The position numbers were made by a program, and so were the translations under genes. Source: Dryomyza anilis (lineage: Eukaryota > Arthropoda > Insecta > Diptera > Dryomyzidae). Taken from it: DNA of 64,000 nucleotides. The notes beneath the pieces are model-generated. The model saw only the letters and a program-made list of their open reading frames with translations, was not told where the DNA came from and searched no databases. The stretch is taken from assembly GCA_951804985.1 (NCBI GenBank), contig OX638130.1, positions 80,718,583-80,782,582 of the forward strand. The letters are read 5' to 3'. This document shows positions 35,812-45,959 of this stretch, one piece after another (the first letter of the stretch is position 1; each line of letters starts with the position of its first letter).

Positions 35812-36229
35812 ACATTTAGCGTATTCACAGTTCGTCGTATTACAGTATGGTATTCGTACCATGTAGTATAATACGATAGCACAGAATAGCACAGAAACGT
35901 CAATTTGTTGTTGCATTTGTTATAAAAGTGAAATACCACAAGCGTTGTATTTAAGAGTAGCCCTGAGACATGTTTTTTTTGGTGTCGTATTTGGTGAAAG
36001 AATAATTGTAAAATTGAATATTAAAAGTGCACATAAAATTCTAATTTATTTGTCTTTCTTTTTAAATCGTGGAATATTTAAGATATTTTAAAAAAAATTT
36101 CAAATTTATAAGAATCAGCTGCATTTGACGAAATATTTGAACAAGCAGAAAAGGTGTGCTCACAGTTTAATTGCCGACAATGTCGTATTCCGACAATCAA
36201 TACCATGAAACTGTGAATACGCTAAATGT
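35812..36229. mobile_element. MITE, about 418 bp, with 20-21 bp perfect terminal inverted repeats
   Basis: Left ACATTTAGCGTATTCACAGT and right ACTGTGAATACGCTAAATGT are exact inverted copies. Subterminal regions hold related TGGTATT and GTCGTATT words on both arms. No target duplication is obvious and no reading frame is present. No second copy was seen in the window. Confidence 0.8.
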
Positions 36230-36771
36230 GTTTGAAATATACGTTATCAATTTTCTTTTGAATTCGCGTACAGATCAGCATGCTGTCATTCTATGCTGAA
36301 CTATTTCCGTTTTCATGATGTTCTGTTTTCTGTCATTCAATTTGTTATTTTGTTTTGAATTTCATACGTAAAACTGACACAGCCTCTCTTAAAAATCGAG
36401 TCGGGAAGTTAGTGCATTATTCCCGATTCAGATTCTAATCACGTACGAAAATTGATTCGATATACACAGGGTTGTTCGAAAATTCGTAGTAACAGATTTG
36501 AAACAGATCGGAAATAAGCCGTATTGAAACACCGGGATTTGTCGTTTTGTGATGGCATCTACAAATAAGTTAAAAAATCTACAAATCAATTAATTAAAAA
36601 AAAATTTAAAATTTTTTTAAATTATTTCGCTTTGGCAAAGCAGACATTAAATTGACAATCAGTGGTTATGTTTCAACATATTTTGCACTTGCATGATACT
36701 GAATTTACATTAATTGTAAATTGTATGTATCATGGTTTAAATGTTGAATATCTACACTATATTTTTGAATG
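36230..36771. other. AT-rich DNA, nothing recognised
   Basis: No element ends or credible coding stretch seen. Confidence 0.4.
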
Positions 36772-36787
36772 TTTGTATGTATGTATG

Positions 36788-36820
<33 letters not shown>

Positions 36821-36834
36821 CTGTCTGTATGTAT
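36772..36834. repeat. (TGTA)n tetranucleotide microsatellite
   Basis: About 15 units of TGTA with minor TATA and TGTC variants. A Met-Tyr-Val-Cys repeat frame comes from it and is not a gene. Confidence 0.95.
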
Positions 36835-36899
36835 TTATTTGTGTATGTTCCGGATAGACGTTAAAATTGAACACAATTTTGACACAGTATGTATGTTCT

Positions 36900-37133
36900 C
36901 AGCAAACCAAACGATAATTTTACGATATCGTTGTTTTTGTCGTTATAGATATCGAAATGATATCATAAATGGATTTATTTTCGATAAACAAATTTTATTT
37001 GTTCAGAAAATTTTATATTTTGACAAAAATTATAAAGAACACGCAATCTAATATTCAAATACTTTGAGTTTTATGTCTAAAATTTATCATTTTTATACCG
37101 AATTGAAAAATTATCGTCAAATGGTTTGTAGGG
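36900..37133. mobile_element. MITE-like element, family I, copy 2
   Basis: Ends CAGCAAACCAAACGATA and TATCGTCAAATGGTTTGTA match copy 1 at 3008-3210, as does the interior TTCGATAAACAAATT and GTTCAG block. The hAT element starting 37,146 follows a few bases later. Confidence 0.65.
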
Positions 37134-37145
37134 TTGGATCTGAAC

Positions 37146-38624
37146 TAGGGATGTCAATCCCGGACTATTTTTCAATCCCGAAATTTCGGGACTAAAAAAT
37201 TTGAATCCCGGGATCCCGGGATTAGTCCCGGGATTTAAAAAAATAATAGCAAAGACATAAAATAACCATATCTGTGTTTAAATAATAAACAATTATAATG
37301 CTTAAGTCAAACAAAAGTCATATATTCAAATGCATCTGTTTTCAGGTTGGGTATTCAAATATACATGGTATACTAAATCCGCTATATATAAACCCCAGTT
37401 GATCATCAAACATTTTTTTAATACTTTTTATTTAAAATTTATTTTTTAGTACAAATATAAGAAAATTAAAATTTTGAATGAACAACAAAATTTGTTATTG
37501 GGATATTGGTTTTTTGTGGAAAACAATATTTTATAAAAAAAATATAATTTAAAAAAAAAAATATATCTCAAACAACGAAGTTGACTTGTTCATGGGCAAT
37601 AACTATTTTAATTTTTATTCAATGGCTGTTTAGTCTTTTTATAAAAAAAAGTTTGTTTTTAAATGCAGTGAAAAATGCAAAAATAATAAATTGCATTTTT
37701 CTCCAAAACATTACGTATACGGAAAAAACTAAAAACGCAGTTCGAATCAGTACATTAAAATTATACAGGCATGATATGAGAAAATGATTGCCGAACAGTG
37801 TTGTTAGTCGAAAGTGACGTAATTTTTAAAAATGTGTGAATTTGTTCAAAGTCAAAAAGCATGTAACTCATTATTATTTACGTCAGTGTTTTAAGATTTT
37901 AGTCCATTAAATCCAAGGATTGAAACCGTAGTCGAAACCGAAACCGATATCCGTTTAAAACCGATATCCATTTAAAACCGAAACCGTAATCGAAACCGTA
38001 ATCGAAACCGTAATCGAAACCGTTATACGAAAATCAGAAATAAACCGTTTCGGTTTTATACTAGTTTAAAACGGTTTTTAAAAAAGCATAAAAAAAAACA
38101 GGAAAACATATTTTATTTTATATAGAAGATCTTAAGTACAAGGCATGTTTAATGTCATTTAATAAAATTTTGAATTCCCAAAATAAAAAATTTTTCTTGT
38201 ACAATTTTCGGCGAGCTAGACTAATCTTATGTCCCATAGTGCAATGTTAAGTTATTTGAAAAATATGGAATTAAAAGAAATTTTATACAAAAACCGAAAT
38301 CAAAACCGAAACCGTAACTTGGAACCGGTATACTGAAACCGTTTCGTAATAAAAACCTAAAACCGAAACCAAAACGCGGAAAAAACCGAAATCGAAACCG
38401 TTATTCGTTTAGGTTTCAAACCTTGATTAAATGTTAGATTTACTTTTTCACAAAATGTGTACACAAACATTGAAAGACTTTTGAATAAACTATTAAAAAT
38501 TGATCTACTAGCGTTTTTTGTAATCCCGAAAATCCCGGGATTTAACGATGATCCCGGGATGAGTTTTTCGGGACTGATTTGACTCAAATCCCGGGATCCC
38601 GGGATCCCGGGATTGACATCCCTA
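37146..38624. mobile_element. hAT-type element, family D, 1.48 kb, perfect 8 bp target duplication
   Basis: Ends are TAGGGATGTCAATCCCG and CGGGATTGACATCCCTA, 17 bp exact inverted repeats. ATCTGAAC flanks both sides exactly (37138-37145, 38625-38632). Subterminal regions carry many ATCCCGGGA units in both orientations, as expected for transposase binding sites in hAT elements. The interior has no transposase, and a family B element is nested within, leaving about 0.97 kb of D itself. Confidence 0.92.
37914..38425. mobile_element. hAT-type element, family B, copy 1, nested in D (512 bp)
   Basis: Ends CAAGGATTGAAACC and GGTTTCAAACCTTG are near-perfect inverted repeats. ATTAAATC (37906-37913) and ATTAAATG (38426-38433) form an 8 bp duplication with one change. 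Both subterminal regions are arrays of AAACCG and GAAACCGTAATC units. The same family occurs in longer form at 51.39-54.33 kb and as a fragment at 46.18-46.24 kb. It is younger than the surrounding D element. Confidence 0.9.
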
Positions 38625-38869
38625 ATCTGAACAGAGTATAGGCTATATCTTGGTGAGATTGGAGAACTAGGCGTGGCACCTCCCATATAACCCAAAAAAT
38701 AAAAAAACACATTATATCAGCAATTGAGATAGCTAATTCTATGAAATATTGGTCTGCGTTAGATATATCCATTCTAAACGGTCTTGCCGAATGTAGCCGG
38801 GATTGGTCCACTTATAGAAGGTACATTTTCAAGATAGTGTATGTCGACAGTTATTATAGTAATATCAAT

Positions 38870-39150
38870 ATATTTCACACCAACCACCTCAAATTCTTCA
38901 AATTCACCACACCGAAAACTCACCACACTAACATTCATCACACTAAAACTCACCACACAAAAACTTCTACTGGAAAAAAACTCCACTGTGAAATATTTTA
39001 CGGGGAAGAATTCTATACAAAAGAACAGTCCGAGGAAAAATTGTCTTCGAGAAAAGTTGTTTTGGCGGAGAATTCTTTTTGTTACTACATTTATAACACC
39101 AATAAAAAACCTATACAGCGAAGCACGCGTCCCTGCTATGGAGTATAAAT
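38870..39150 (+). repeat. Dispersed repeat K, copy 3
   Basis: CACTAAAACTCACC-type units are followed by TTCTACTGG, GGGGAAGAATTCTATAC, GTTTTGGCGGAGAATT and TTACTACATTTATAA, matching copy 2 at 15.5-15.9 kb in order. It ends GCGAAGCACGCGTCCCTGC. The 121-135 codon frames crossing it are repeat-derived. Confidence 0.6.
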
Positions 39151-39840
39151 ATGAAAATGATTGTACGATATTTATTCGTTTACACCTTTTATTCGCATTT
39201 AATTAAATTTGAATTGATTTGAATTGATTTTAAAAATATCTCATAGTACCTTTTCAAATGGGTATAAAACACGATTTTATGTCCATACCAAGAGAGATCT
39301 CAGCTACAAAATATGTGCCGAAAACTTTTTTTTTTATTATGAAAATATGATATTCATTTTCATTTCAATTCATAGATAAATTAAAGTCAAGTTTAAAAAT
39401 AAAGGTTTTTTTTATCAATTTTCACAAATAATAAAATGTCAAAAAGCTAATTTTAATTTTATGTCATCTTTAAATTCTTTAGGCCTCCTCAGATACCGAT
39501 TAAATGAAATAATGATATGATATGTTTATGAGTATTGCCCAACAGATATCTTACTCTACATCTGTTCAGAAACACTCTATTCAATTTAAGTATTTTTAAA
39601 TTAACTTTTAATTTTATTTATTGTTTGTAAATTAATAGTTTTTCAAAAAAAATAATATTTTATTGTTCACGCACATCCAAACCTATCATACAGATTTAAT
39701 TTTTTATTAAATAAATTTATATTGCGTTATTTTTTTTAATTCTGCATTTTGATTCTCTATTACAAACAACCCCCTTTATTTTGAAGTAAGCTAAACCTGG
39801 TATTCCTTGACATCTTCTTGAACTTAGGGGCACCGTTTTT
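39151..39840. other. AT-rich DNA, nothing recognised
   Basis: No repeat or gene identified. Confidence 0.4.
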
Positions 39841-40558
39841 ATACCCTACACTAAGAGTGCAAGGGTATATTCAGTTTTGTACGCCGTTTGTAACACCCAG
39901 AAGGAAGCATCTCCGGTATGGAAAAGTATATATATTCTTGATCAGCATGACCTCCTGAGTCGATTTAGCGATGTCCGTCTGTCCGTCTGTCTGTCTGTCC
40001 GTCTGTCTGTCTGTTGAAATCCCTACTACTTTTAAAATTGAAGAGCTAGATAAATGAAACTTTTAACTTAGATTACTAATATACCTACGCTATATGTGCG
40101 AAAAAATTGGCGAGATCGGTCCATTGTGACCTATGATCCGAACACTTATGTTCAAATACCTCATATAAAATGTACATATAAAGATCAATTTTTATGTATA
40201 CGTGCTTAGATAAACTTTTTTGGTCAAATATATATTGATATCATGCTCAAATACATTATAATAATGTTTTCCGGCAAAAAGACTTGTGGTTCACAAAAAA
40301 AAAAATCTAAATTCGGTACACCTTCCCATTTGTAAATATGGGTATCAAATGAATGGAAATTCTTCAGCGATTGAATGTTTGTAGTTATTTTCAGGATTCG
40401 TATACCCTGGTGACCTATATATCACTTTGAATGGTAACCACACATATGTGTAGGGTATTTATAGTCGGCTTAGACCGACTATAATTTTGATAATCCTAAC
40501 TATCATAATTACACCTACTTTATAATTTCCCATGTGATCTAACCTTCCCAACTGGTTT
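39841..40558 (-). mobile_element. Conserved repeat F, copy 5 (full length, minus strand)
   Basis: It starts ATACCCTACACTAAGAGTG and ends in CCTTCCCAACTGGTTTTT, which is the other end of the family on the minus strand. The CCGTCTGTCTGTCTG block, CATTTGTAAATATGGGTAT and the CCGACTATAATTTTGATAA hairpin region are all present. This is the most complete copy, at about 718 bp. Confidence 0.8.
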
Positions 40559-41129
40559 TTATTACATGTTCTTCTATTTACAATTTCTTCTATTGCGATT
40601 TAGGTATATATTAAAAGGGATTCGTGATGCGGCTGTTCAGTTCTTATCTCTAAAATAGTAGGTTTCCTAAAATAAACAAATTGTTTATACTTAATGCATA
40701 TACATATATTACAAATGGTTTATGGTATTAATTCTCTCTCAAAAAAGTTTGCAATTTGTGACGATATATTTAAGAAATCTCTCTTCAGTAATTTCATTTC
40801 TCTTAACAAAAGTTCTTCCAAAATCAGCTCCATTAATTTATTTCAAATCTTATTCAGTGATGTACAACAGACTGTCTTCTGTACCGACTGTAACTGTTGC
40901 TGTTCAAGCATCCTAAATAAATCACGATATTTTAAAAATATTAAAACAATTGACGTTCAAATCCAAAAAAAAATACAATAAAATGTGTACGAATTTTAAC
41001 AAGTATTCAGAAGCAAGTTTTAAATAAACATAACAAGTATTTAATTATTTGTTATATTTGGCAATATAATTATTAAATTTATTTGTTTTATACAAAAGAA
41101 CGTTTATTAAACATCCAAGAAAATTAGAA
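40559..41129. other. AT-rich DNA, nothing recognised
   Basis: Two overlapping 64- and 95-codon plus frames at 40.69-40.98 kb have no domain. Confidence 0.4.
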
Positions 41130-41246
41130 TTATTTAGAACAAACTGAACTAATTGACAAGCGCGAGGTTGCGGTCCGTGCGATGTGATAAATAACCTTCT
41201 GTGATCCATCTGGCATTTTATGAAATATTTGTGCTCCTATTCCGAC
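41130..41246 (-). pseudogene. Ty3/gypsy-type RNase H fragment
   Basis: Minus-strand translation gives GIGAQIFHKMPDGSQKVIYH followed by IARTATSRLS. It matches the start of the RNase H region of gypsy-type pol, where a DAS..GIGA core is followed by a PDG and a S/ARTL motif. The first Asp-Ala-Ser part is cut off by the hAT-like end at 41,247, and the frame decays after about 37 residues. This is a short relic of a reverse-transcribing element. Confidence 0.7.
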
Positions 41247-41445
41247 TAGAGATGGGCGCGTGCCTGTTTTTGATGGCACGGACACGCACAGGCACGCCGA
41301 TAGGTGACACGCACGAGCACGAGCCCGAGTAAATTTACAGGCACGCACGAAAAGCACGATAAAACACGGGCTTTTAAAAACCCACGATAAAAACACGAAA
41401 AAACACGACATAACACGGAAAAACATAAAAAAGCAAGCGAAACGT
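41247..41445 (+). mobile_element. Single left end of a hAT-like element with GCACG subterminal repeats
   Basis: TAGAGATGGGCGCGTGCC starts exactly where the RNase H relic stops. Repeated GGCACG, ACACGCAC and AGCACGA units follow for about 190 bp, fading into ACACGGAAAAACA. The pattern matches the terminal architecture of the 181 bp hAT MITE at 50.2 kb. No right end or target duplication was found, so the element is truncated or its other end is rearranged. Confidence 0.5.
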
Positions 41446-41764
41446 GAAAAATAATACCAGAACCGTTTAGATTTTTGGATAAAGAATCGTTATTAAAAAT
41501 GTGTTGAACAGGAACGGGAAGCGGAACATATAATATTTTTCTGGTTGGAATCGGTACCGCTATTTTAAAAATATCGGAAGCAGAGCCGATTTTATAGGGA
41601 TATAAAATGTGTGCCTAAAGTGATTAAAATCTCAAACTCAGCTAAATTCTAAAATAATTATTTATTTCATATTTCTGCACTAATTTACTTATGAAATGAT
41701 GCAACACTAAAGAAAAGGGAGTGCGGCGAGTACGGTGTAACAAAGTAAAACAACACCTGGCAAA
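41446..41764. other. AT-rich DNA with GGAACGGAAGC-type words
   Basis: ACAGGAACGGGAAGCGGAAC and GGAATCGGTACCGC look like further short subterminal-style repeats, but no ends are clear. Confidence 0.35.
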
Positions 41765-42150
41765 AATTTAATTCGCGGTTTTGGAAAAAAAATGTGACGC
41801 GTAAATCGACAAATAGTTTTCACGTGCATTCCCTTCCAGGTCATCATTTTCTTCCTTTGTAGTTTTGTAGTTTGACTCGAAGCAATTTTGAACCTCCCAA
41901 AAGCCCTTGACTAAATCAGAATTTTGAGCGACGACGAGATAAGAGCGCTGTATTGTTGATGTCTTACTGTTGCTAGAAACTATCCACCCGAGCTTTGTCT
42001 TTTACAACAGCGGCAAGTCAGGCCATAATCGAACATGACCTACGCACATCAGGTCGAAGAAAAGACTAGCGCCAATTAAAAGGTCGACGCGCTGTGATTT
42101 TGAAAACTATGGGTCTGCCAACTTCTTGAAACGTTGAACTGCACAATCAG
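41765..42150 (-). pseudogene. BEL/Pao-type pol fragment (protease to connector region)
   Basis: One minus frame is open for over 100 codons with a single stop. It includes DLLIGASLFFDLMCVG, a stop, then KTKLGWIVSS and QNSDLVKGFWEVQNCFES. In BEL/Pao polyproteins the aspartic protease ends with a D-LIG-F--L--G pattern, then a T-LGW-V motif and an L--FWE region before reverse transcriptase. The match in order and spacing is clear. The stop and abrupt loss after YASHF mark it as a relic. Confidence 0.75.
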
Positions 42151-42230
42151 AGTGATCGATAGGTACAGTTGACTTAAACAATATTTGCCAATTTCAACGA
42201 AAAACGCCAGCATACTCATGTAAAGCTGGC

Positions 42231-42390
42231 GGGTTCGCTGCGAATGGCACAACCTATGTACTGGGGTGCAAGTGTTGAACTCACGGGAGTGCTGCGAATG
42301 GCACATCCAATGTACTGAGTTGCAAGTGTTGAACTCACGGGAGTGCTGCGCATGGCACATCCACTGTTCTGTGGTGCAAGAGGTAAACTC
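42231..42390. repeat. 54 bp tandem repeat, nearly three units
   Basis: Units start with TGCGAATGGCACA near 42239, 42293 and 42347 and share GTGCAAGTGTTGAACTCACG. The unit is 18 codons long, so the minus strand keeps an 18-residue repeat (CHSQHSREFNTC). It lies directly upstream of the BEL/Pao pol relic in its sense direction. Confidence 0.85.
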
Positions 42391-42498
42391 GGGTTCAGTA
42401 TGCTAGGCTACGAGCATTCAAGCTCCTACGAACACAAGTGCTAACTACGATCTACACTCTACGGCAGCTGGAGACCAACTGAATTTCAGTGACGCATT

Positions 42499-43190
42499 CA
42501 GTGTTGTCCGTCTACCATAATTGTGGTAGAAATACCAGTTTTTTCAGAACTTTCAGATTTCTACTATTTCTACTACGGAGGTTTCAAAATCTACCATTTT
42601 GTTAAGTTATGTAAAATTTCTAATGTTCCTAAAACCTATCAAACTCAAATCAGAATATTGAAAGAAATAACCTTAAGTTTAAAAATTAATTTTTGGCAAA
42701 CATTAAAGCTACAATATGTGCGTTTTACAGTCTGATTTCATGATCCTGAATTTCCATTAAAAAAATTTCAACACTATACGTATGCGTCTTTCAAATCAGA
42801 TCGTTTAAAAAATGCTCTATTTAGAATGAATGTGCCTATAAAGTGAGCCTTTAAGTCATAATTCATTTATTTGCCATAAAAATAAATGCTATTTTGATAT
42901 TTCACAGTCAATTCTCAACTTAATTCCCTGAGATTGAGCCTAACTATAATCTATGTATTTATTGTCTTGTCATAGAAAAAAAAATATTTGTTTAAGTTTG
43001 ATTATACAATTGAAATGTTTTAAAATTATAATATCGGCCATTTTTTATTTATGAAATTAGTGAAATATATATAAAGAATATATAAAAAATTCTATATTTT
43101 ACGTATTTGCAAAAATATAAAAAGCTACCATTATTTTGTAAAATCTACTACTATTTTCCCAATAATTATAATTTTGAAGTGACAACACTG
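42499..43190. mobile_element. hAT-type non-autonomous element, family A, copy 2 (692 bp)
   Basis: Ends CAGTGTTGTCCG and GTGACAACACTG are inverted with slight divergence. GACGCATT (42491-42498) and GGCTCATT (43191-43198) match at 6 of 8 positions, consistent with an old 8 bp duplication. It is inverted relative to copy 1 at 31.1 kb and shares AATTGTGGTAGAAATACCAG, ATCAAACTCAAATCAGAATA and CAGTCTGATTTCATGATCCT. It has no transposase frame. Confidence 0.85.
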
Positions 43191-43373
43191 GGCTCATTAC
43201 GCTTTTTTTATACAAAGATGGTAGGGTTGCCATATTATTTTTTTTATGCAATACCGACGACGAAAATTTATGTGTGAGGAATTATCTTGTTCAGTAGGCG
43301 TTAGCTGCAAAGTCAACTTAATATTTCTTTTTCGACCTACAATAGAGTTATTACAAAAATATTGTTTTTGCAG

Positions 43374-43668
43374 GCTCAAGGTCTTGCCATATACAAAGTA
43401 CAAACACCAATTGACAAAAACAAAAAGTTGTTGGCTGACCGTACAGCTGTTTCGGAAGCTGCCAAGCTTCCTCATCAGCGGTCTTCTGAACAATTTCTGC
43501 ATATCAGAAATAAACTAAATGCTAATTTTGTTCATGCACAAAACATCCAGGCAAAACATGCAAAAATTGCACCATATTTATGCTTGTCAATAGTTGTTGT
43601 CACTACAACCCAACCCATGCTTGCTGCATTGAAAATTCCATTTGAAATTGAAAATTTTCCATTTTAAA
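43374..43668 (+). other. Possible exon, 98 codons after an acceptor-like site
   Basis: A T-rich tract ending TGTTTTTGCAG at about 43,373 precedes an open frame reading AQGLAIYKVQTPIDKNKKLL and AVSEAAKLPHQRSSEQFLHI. Local GC is higher and the residue mix is balanced, unlike most frames here. The last 20 codons enter the family M array. A 101-codon minus frame overlaps. No domain recognised, so it could be host exon, element remnant or chance. Confidence 0.3.
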
Positions 43669-44070
43669 TTGAGAATTTCCATTTGAAATTGAGAAAATTT
43701 CAAATGAAATTGATATTTCACCGTTTCCCGTTCGGGTTCCATATTAAAAATTAAATTTCTTTGTTTTTCCAATTTTATTTTCTCAATTACATATGAACAA
43801 TTCTCAATTTCATTTGGGATTTTCTCAATTTCAAATGGAAAACCTCAATTTTATTTGTAGTTTTCTAATTTCATTTTGAAAAACCTCAATTTAATTAGGA
43901 ATTTTCTCAATTTCAAATGGAAAATCTCAATTTCAAATAGAAAATCTCAATTTAATTTAGAATTTTCTAGATTTCAAATGGAATAATTTCAATTTCATTT
44001 GGAACTTTCTCAGTTTGTTTGGAATTTTCCCAATTCCAAATGGAAAATCTCACTATCATATGGAATACAC
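43627..44070. mobile_element. Foldback-like array, family M, copy 2
   Basis: The left arm is made of AAATTGAGAATTTCCATTTG units and the right arm of the inverted form TTTCTCAATTTCAAATGG, with a short non-repeat spacer at about 43,718-43,775. Units of about 22-24 bp alternate and are diverged. The same unit forms the centre of the foldback at 5.1-5.5 kb, but that element's 92 bp arms are not present here. Confidence 0.65.
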
Positions 44071-44074
44071 ATTT

Positions 44075-44260
44075 TTAACGTTGAAATACCAATTGATAGA
44101 TTCAGACTTTCTTATCATTTGGTGCAAATATAAAGTTTTACAATTGGCAATTAAAATGTAGTTAGTGACTTTTAGTTCTATAACGACGATATATTAGTTT
44201 AGAGTATGTGATTATGGGGATAATAAGATGTACGATCAGTCCGTTTTTAGTCACAGTGGG
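44075..44260 (+). repeat. Dispersed repeat L, copy 2
   Basis: Has TTTTAGTTCTATAACGACG followed by ATATATTAG, matching the copies at 3.5 and 52.4 kb. Ends are not defined. Confidence 0.5.
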
Positions 44261-44618
44261 AGTATATGGGGCAGATAACCGAGGCCATCAAAGCTTAAAA
44301 TAAATCCGTCAAAGTCAAAGTTTAGAATTCATATAAAAACGTAAGTTTTTAACTTTGTCAAATATTTGCAATTTATTATCATTTAATTTTATATGTGGTA
44401 TTATACGTTTGTCAAGATTATCCTTAAAAATAGGTAACAAATAACTAAACTAAAACATAAATCATTTTTAGAGGCCCACAAATCGCACTCAGGTCATCAT
44501 TCAGTCTACAACACAAATCCTCAATAATATAATTGAATATCATCAACAAAGCCACGCCTAGCCTGAAACACTTTCAACCCAAAAGTCGTGGGAAAACTTA
44601 AATGTTTTAAGAATATGT
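44261..44618. other. AT-rich DNA, nothing recognised
   Basis: No element boundaries or supported frame found. Confidence 0.4.
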
Positions 44619-44924
44619 TTCGGACATCCCCCCCGAGTATTTTAAGACTAAAATGCAAAAATCATAGGCAGGTTTTTTAAAATATCGCGGTTTAAATTTT
44701 TTGTGTGCGGTTTTTTGAAAATATTTTTTTGATAATAACTTTTCTTTTTTTTGCTCAAACTATTAACTTTAGCCACTAAAATAACCCATACAAATTTCAC
44801 ATAATTTTTCCATCGTTATGGGTCATAATTAGTGGTAACAAGTGGGAAAACATAGGTTTTTCAAAAATAGTAATTTCTTGTTTTTTTTTTATTTTAGTCT
44901 TAAAATACTCGGGGGATGTCTGAA
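44619..44924. mobile_element. MITE, 306 bp, with about 34 bp terminal inverted repeats
   Basis: The left end reads TTCGGACATCCCCCCCGAGT then ATTTTAAGACTAAAAT. The right end is its inverted copy, ATTTTAGTCTTAAAATACTC then GGGGGATGTCTGAA, with two small differences. The interior is unique and AT-rich. It abuts the TGTCGAAA foldback at 44,925. Confidence 0.8.
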
Positions 44925-45171
44925 ATGGGATCCGTACGATATGTCGAAAAAAAAATGTCGAAACCTAAAAATGTCGAAATTTTAAAAGCCTTAGAACGCC
45001 GAAACAATATTTGGCCGAATCGAAAAATGTTGAAAAATATTTTAATGCTAGAATATGTCGAAATATCTTTGAAACTATATATACAAAAACTTTTTTTTTT
45101 ATAGGATCAAAAATGTCGAAAATTAAAATGCCGAAATATCAAAATGTTGAAATACCAATTTCAAATCGTAT

Positions 45172-45690
45172 TTGAGTCATTTCACACCAAATCGCTCAGG
45201 ATTTGCAACTCAACCACTTCGATTTCAATGAAATTTTGGAAGCTGATAAATGGCATCGAGATCTGTATAGACCACTATTTTTAGAGATACCACACCCAGA
45301 AAAAAATACTATATAAATAATAGTTTTTTACTATTAAATATAGTCAATAGGATAAATTATTATTTTTATCGGAAAATACCATTAAATACTAGAAAATACC
45401 ATGACATTGCATGATTTATGTTTTGTATACTGTTAAATCAATAATCGTCTTATTGATCAATTTTAATGGGATTTGAGGAAATTTAAAAAATTCAAAATTT
45501 GTCTTGATTTATTATAAGTGTTCGAGCTAAATTCCATGATGGTATTTTGAAGGCAGATTGTATTTTGAAGGCAGTATACATATATACAAATCTTCGCATG
45601 GATCCTTGAGCAGCTAAAAATCTGCATTCGTAGCGGAGATTCTGATTTTCTCTACAACATATACATTTTTTCTATAATTTTTCCGGTAAA
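45172..45690. mobile_element. Foldback family H, copy 3, interrupted
   Basis: The left end CATTTCACACCAAATCGCTC and ACCACTTCGATTTCAATGAA match copy 1. After an insertion, TCTTGATTTATTATAAGTGT and GATGGTATTTTGAAGGCAG correspond to its inner part. The right arm is missing. Confidence 0.55.
45291..45480. mobile_element. MITE copy nested in foldback H (sister of 49,561-49,841)
   Basis: It begins CACACCCAGAAAAAAATAC and shares CTATATAAATAATAG, AAATACTAGAAAATACCATG and TTTTAATGGGATTTGAGG with the full copy at 49.6-49.8 kb. The right terminal repeat is lost. Confidence 0.6.
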
Positions 45691-45959
45691 AAAATGATTT
45701 CGCCACATTAAATTTTGACATTTTGAGTTTTCGACATTTTGTTTTTCAACATTTTAGTTTTCAACATTTTTTATTTCGACATTTTTGGGTTCGACATTTT
45801 TGTTTTCGAGATTTTTAGGTTTCGGCATTTTTATTTTCTACATTTTTGTCTTCGGTATTTTTAGTTTCGATATTTTAAATATCGACTTATCGTACCAGAC
45901 CCGCTTTAATGTCAATGTAATCAGACAACAGATTGCCAACGTTTATCCGTTGCATTTTC

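Larger units (their letters stand above)
44925..45905. mobile_element. Foldback with TGTCGAAA tandem arms and nested insertions
   Basis: The left arm (44,925-45,170) is built of ATGTCGAAA units and the right arm (about 45,700-45,905) of the inverted TTTCGACATTTT units, about 15-16 bp each. Outer ends GGGATCCGTACGATA and TATCGTACCAGACCC are inverted. A family H foldback copy occupies the middle, itself carrying a family G-like MITE. Drosophila FB elements have the same plan of tandem repeats inside inverted arms, but sequence kinship is not claimed. Confidence 0.7.

Noticed and set aside
38357..39206. Several 70-135 codon frames around 38.4-39.2 kb
   Set aside because: They cross hAT subterminal repeats or repeat K; none has a domain and frames overlap on both strands.
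42076..42360. 94-codon Cys/His-rich frame as zinc-finger protein
   Set aside because: The Cys and His come from the 54 bp tandem repeat; spacing does not fit a known finger, and the neighbouring BEL/Pao frame is different.
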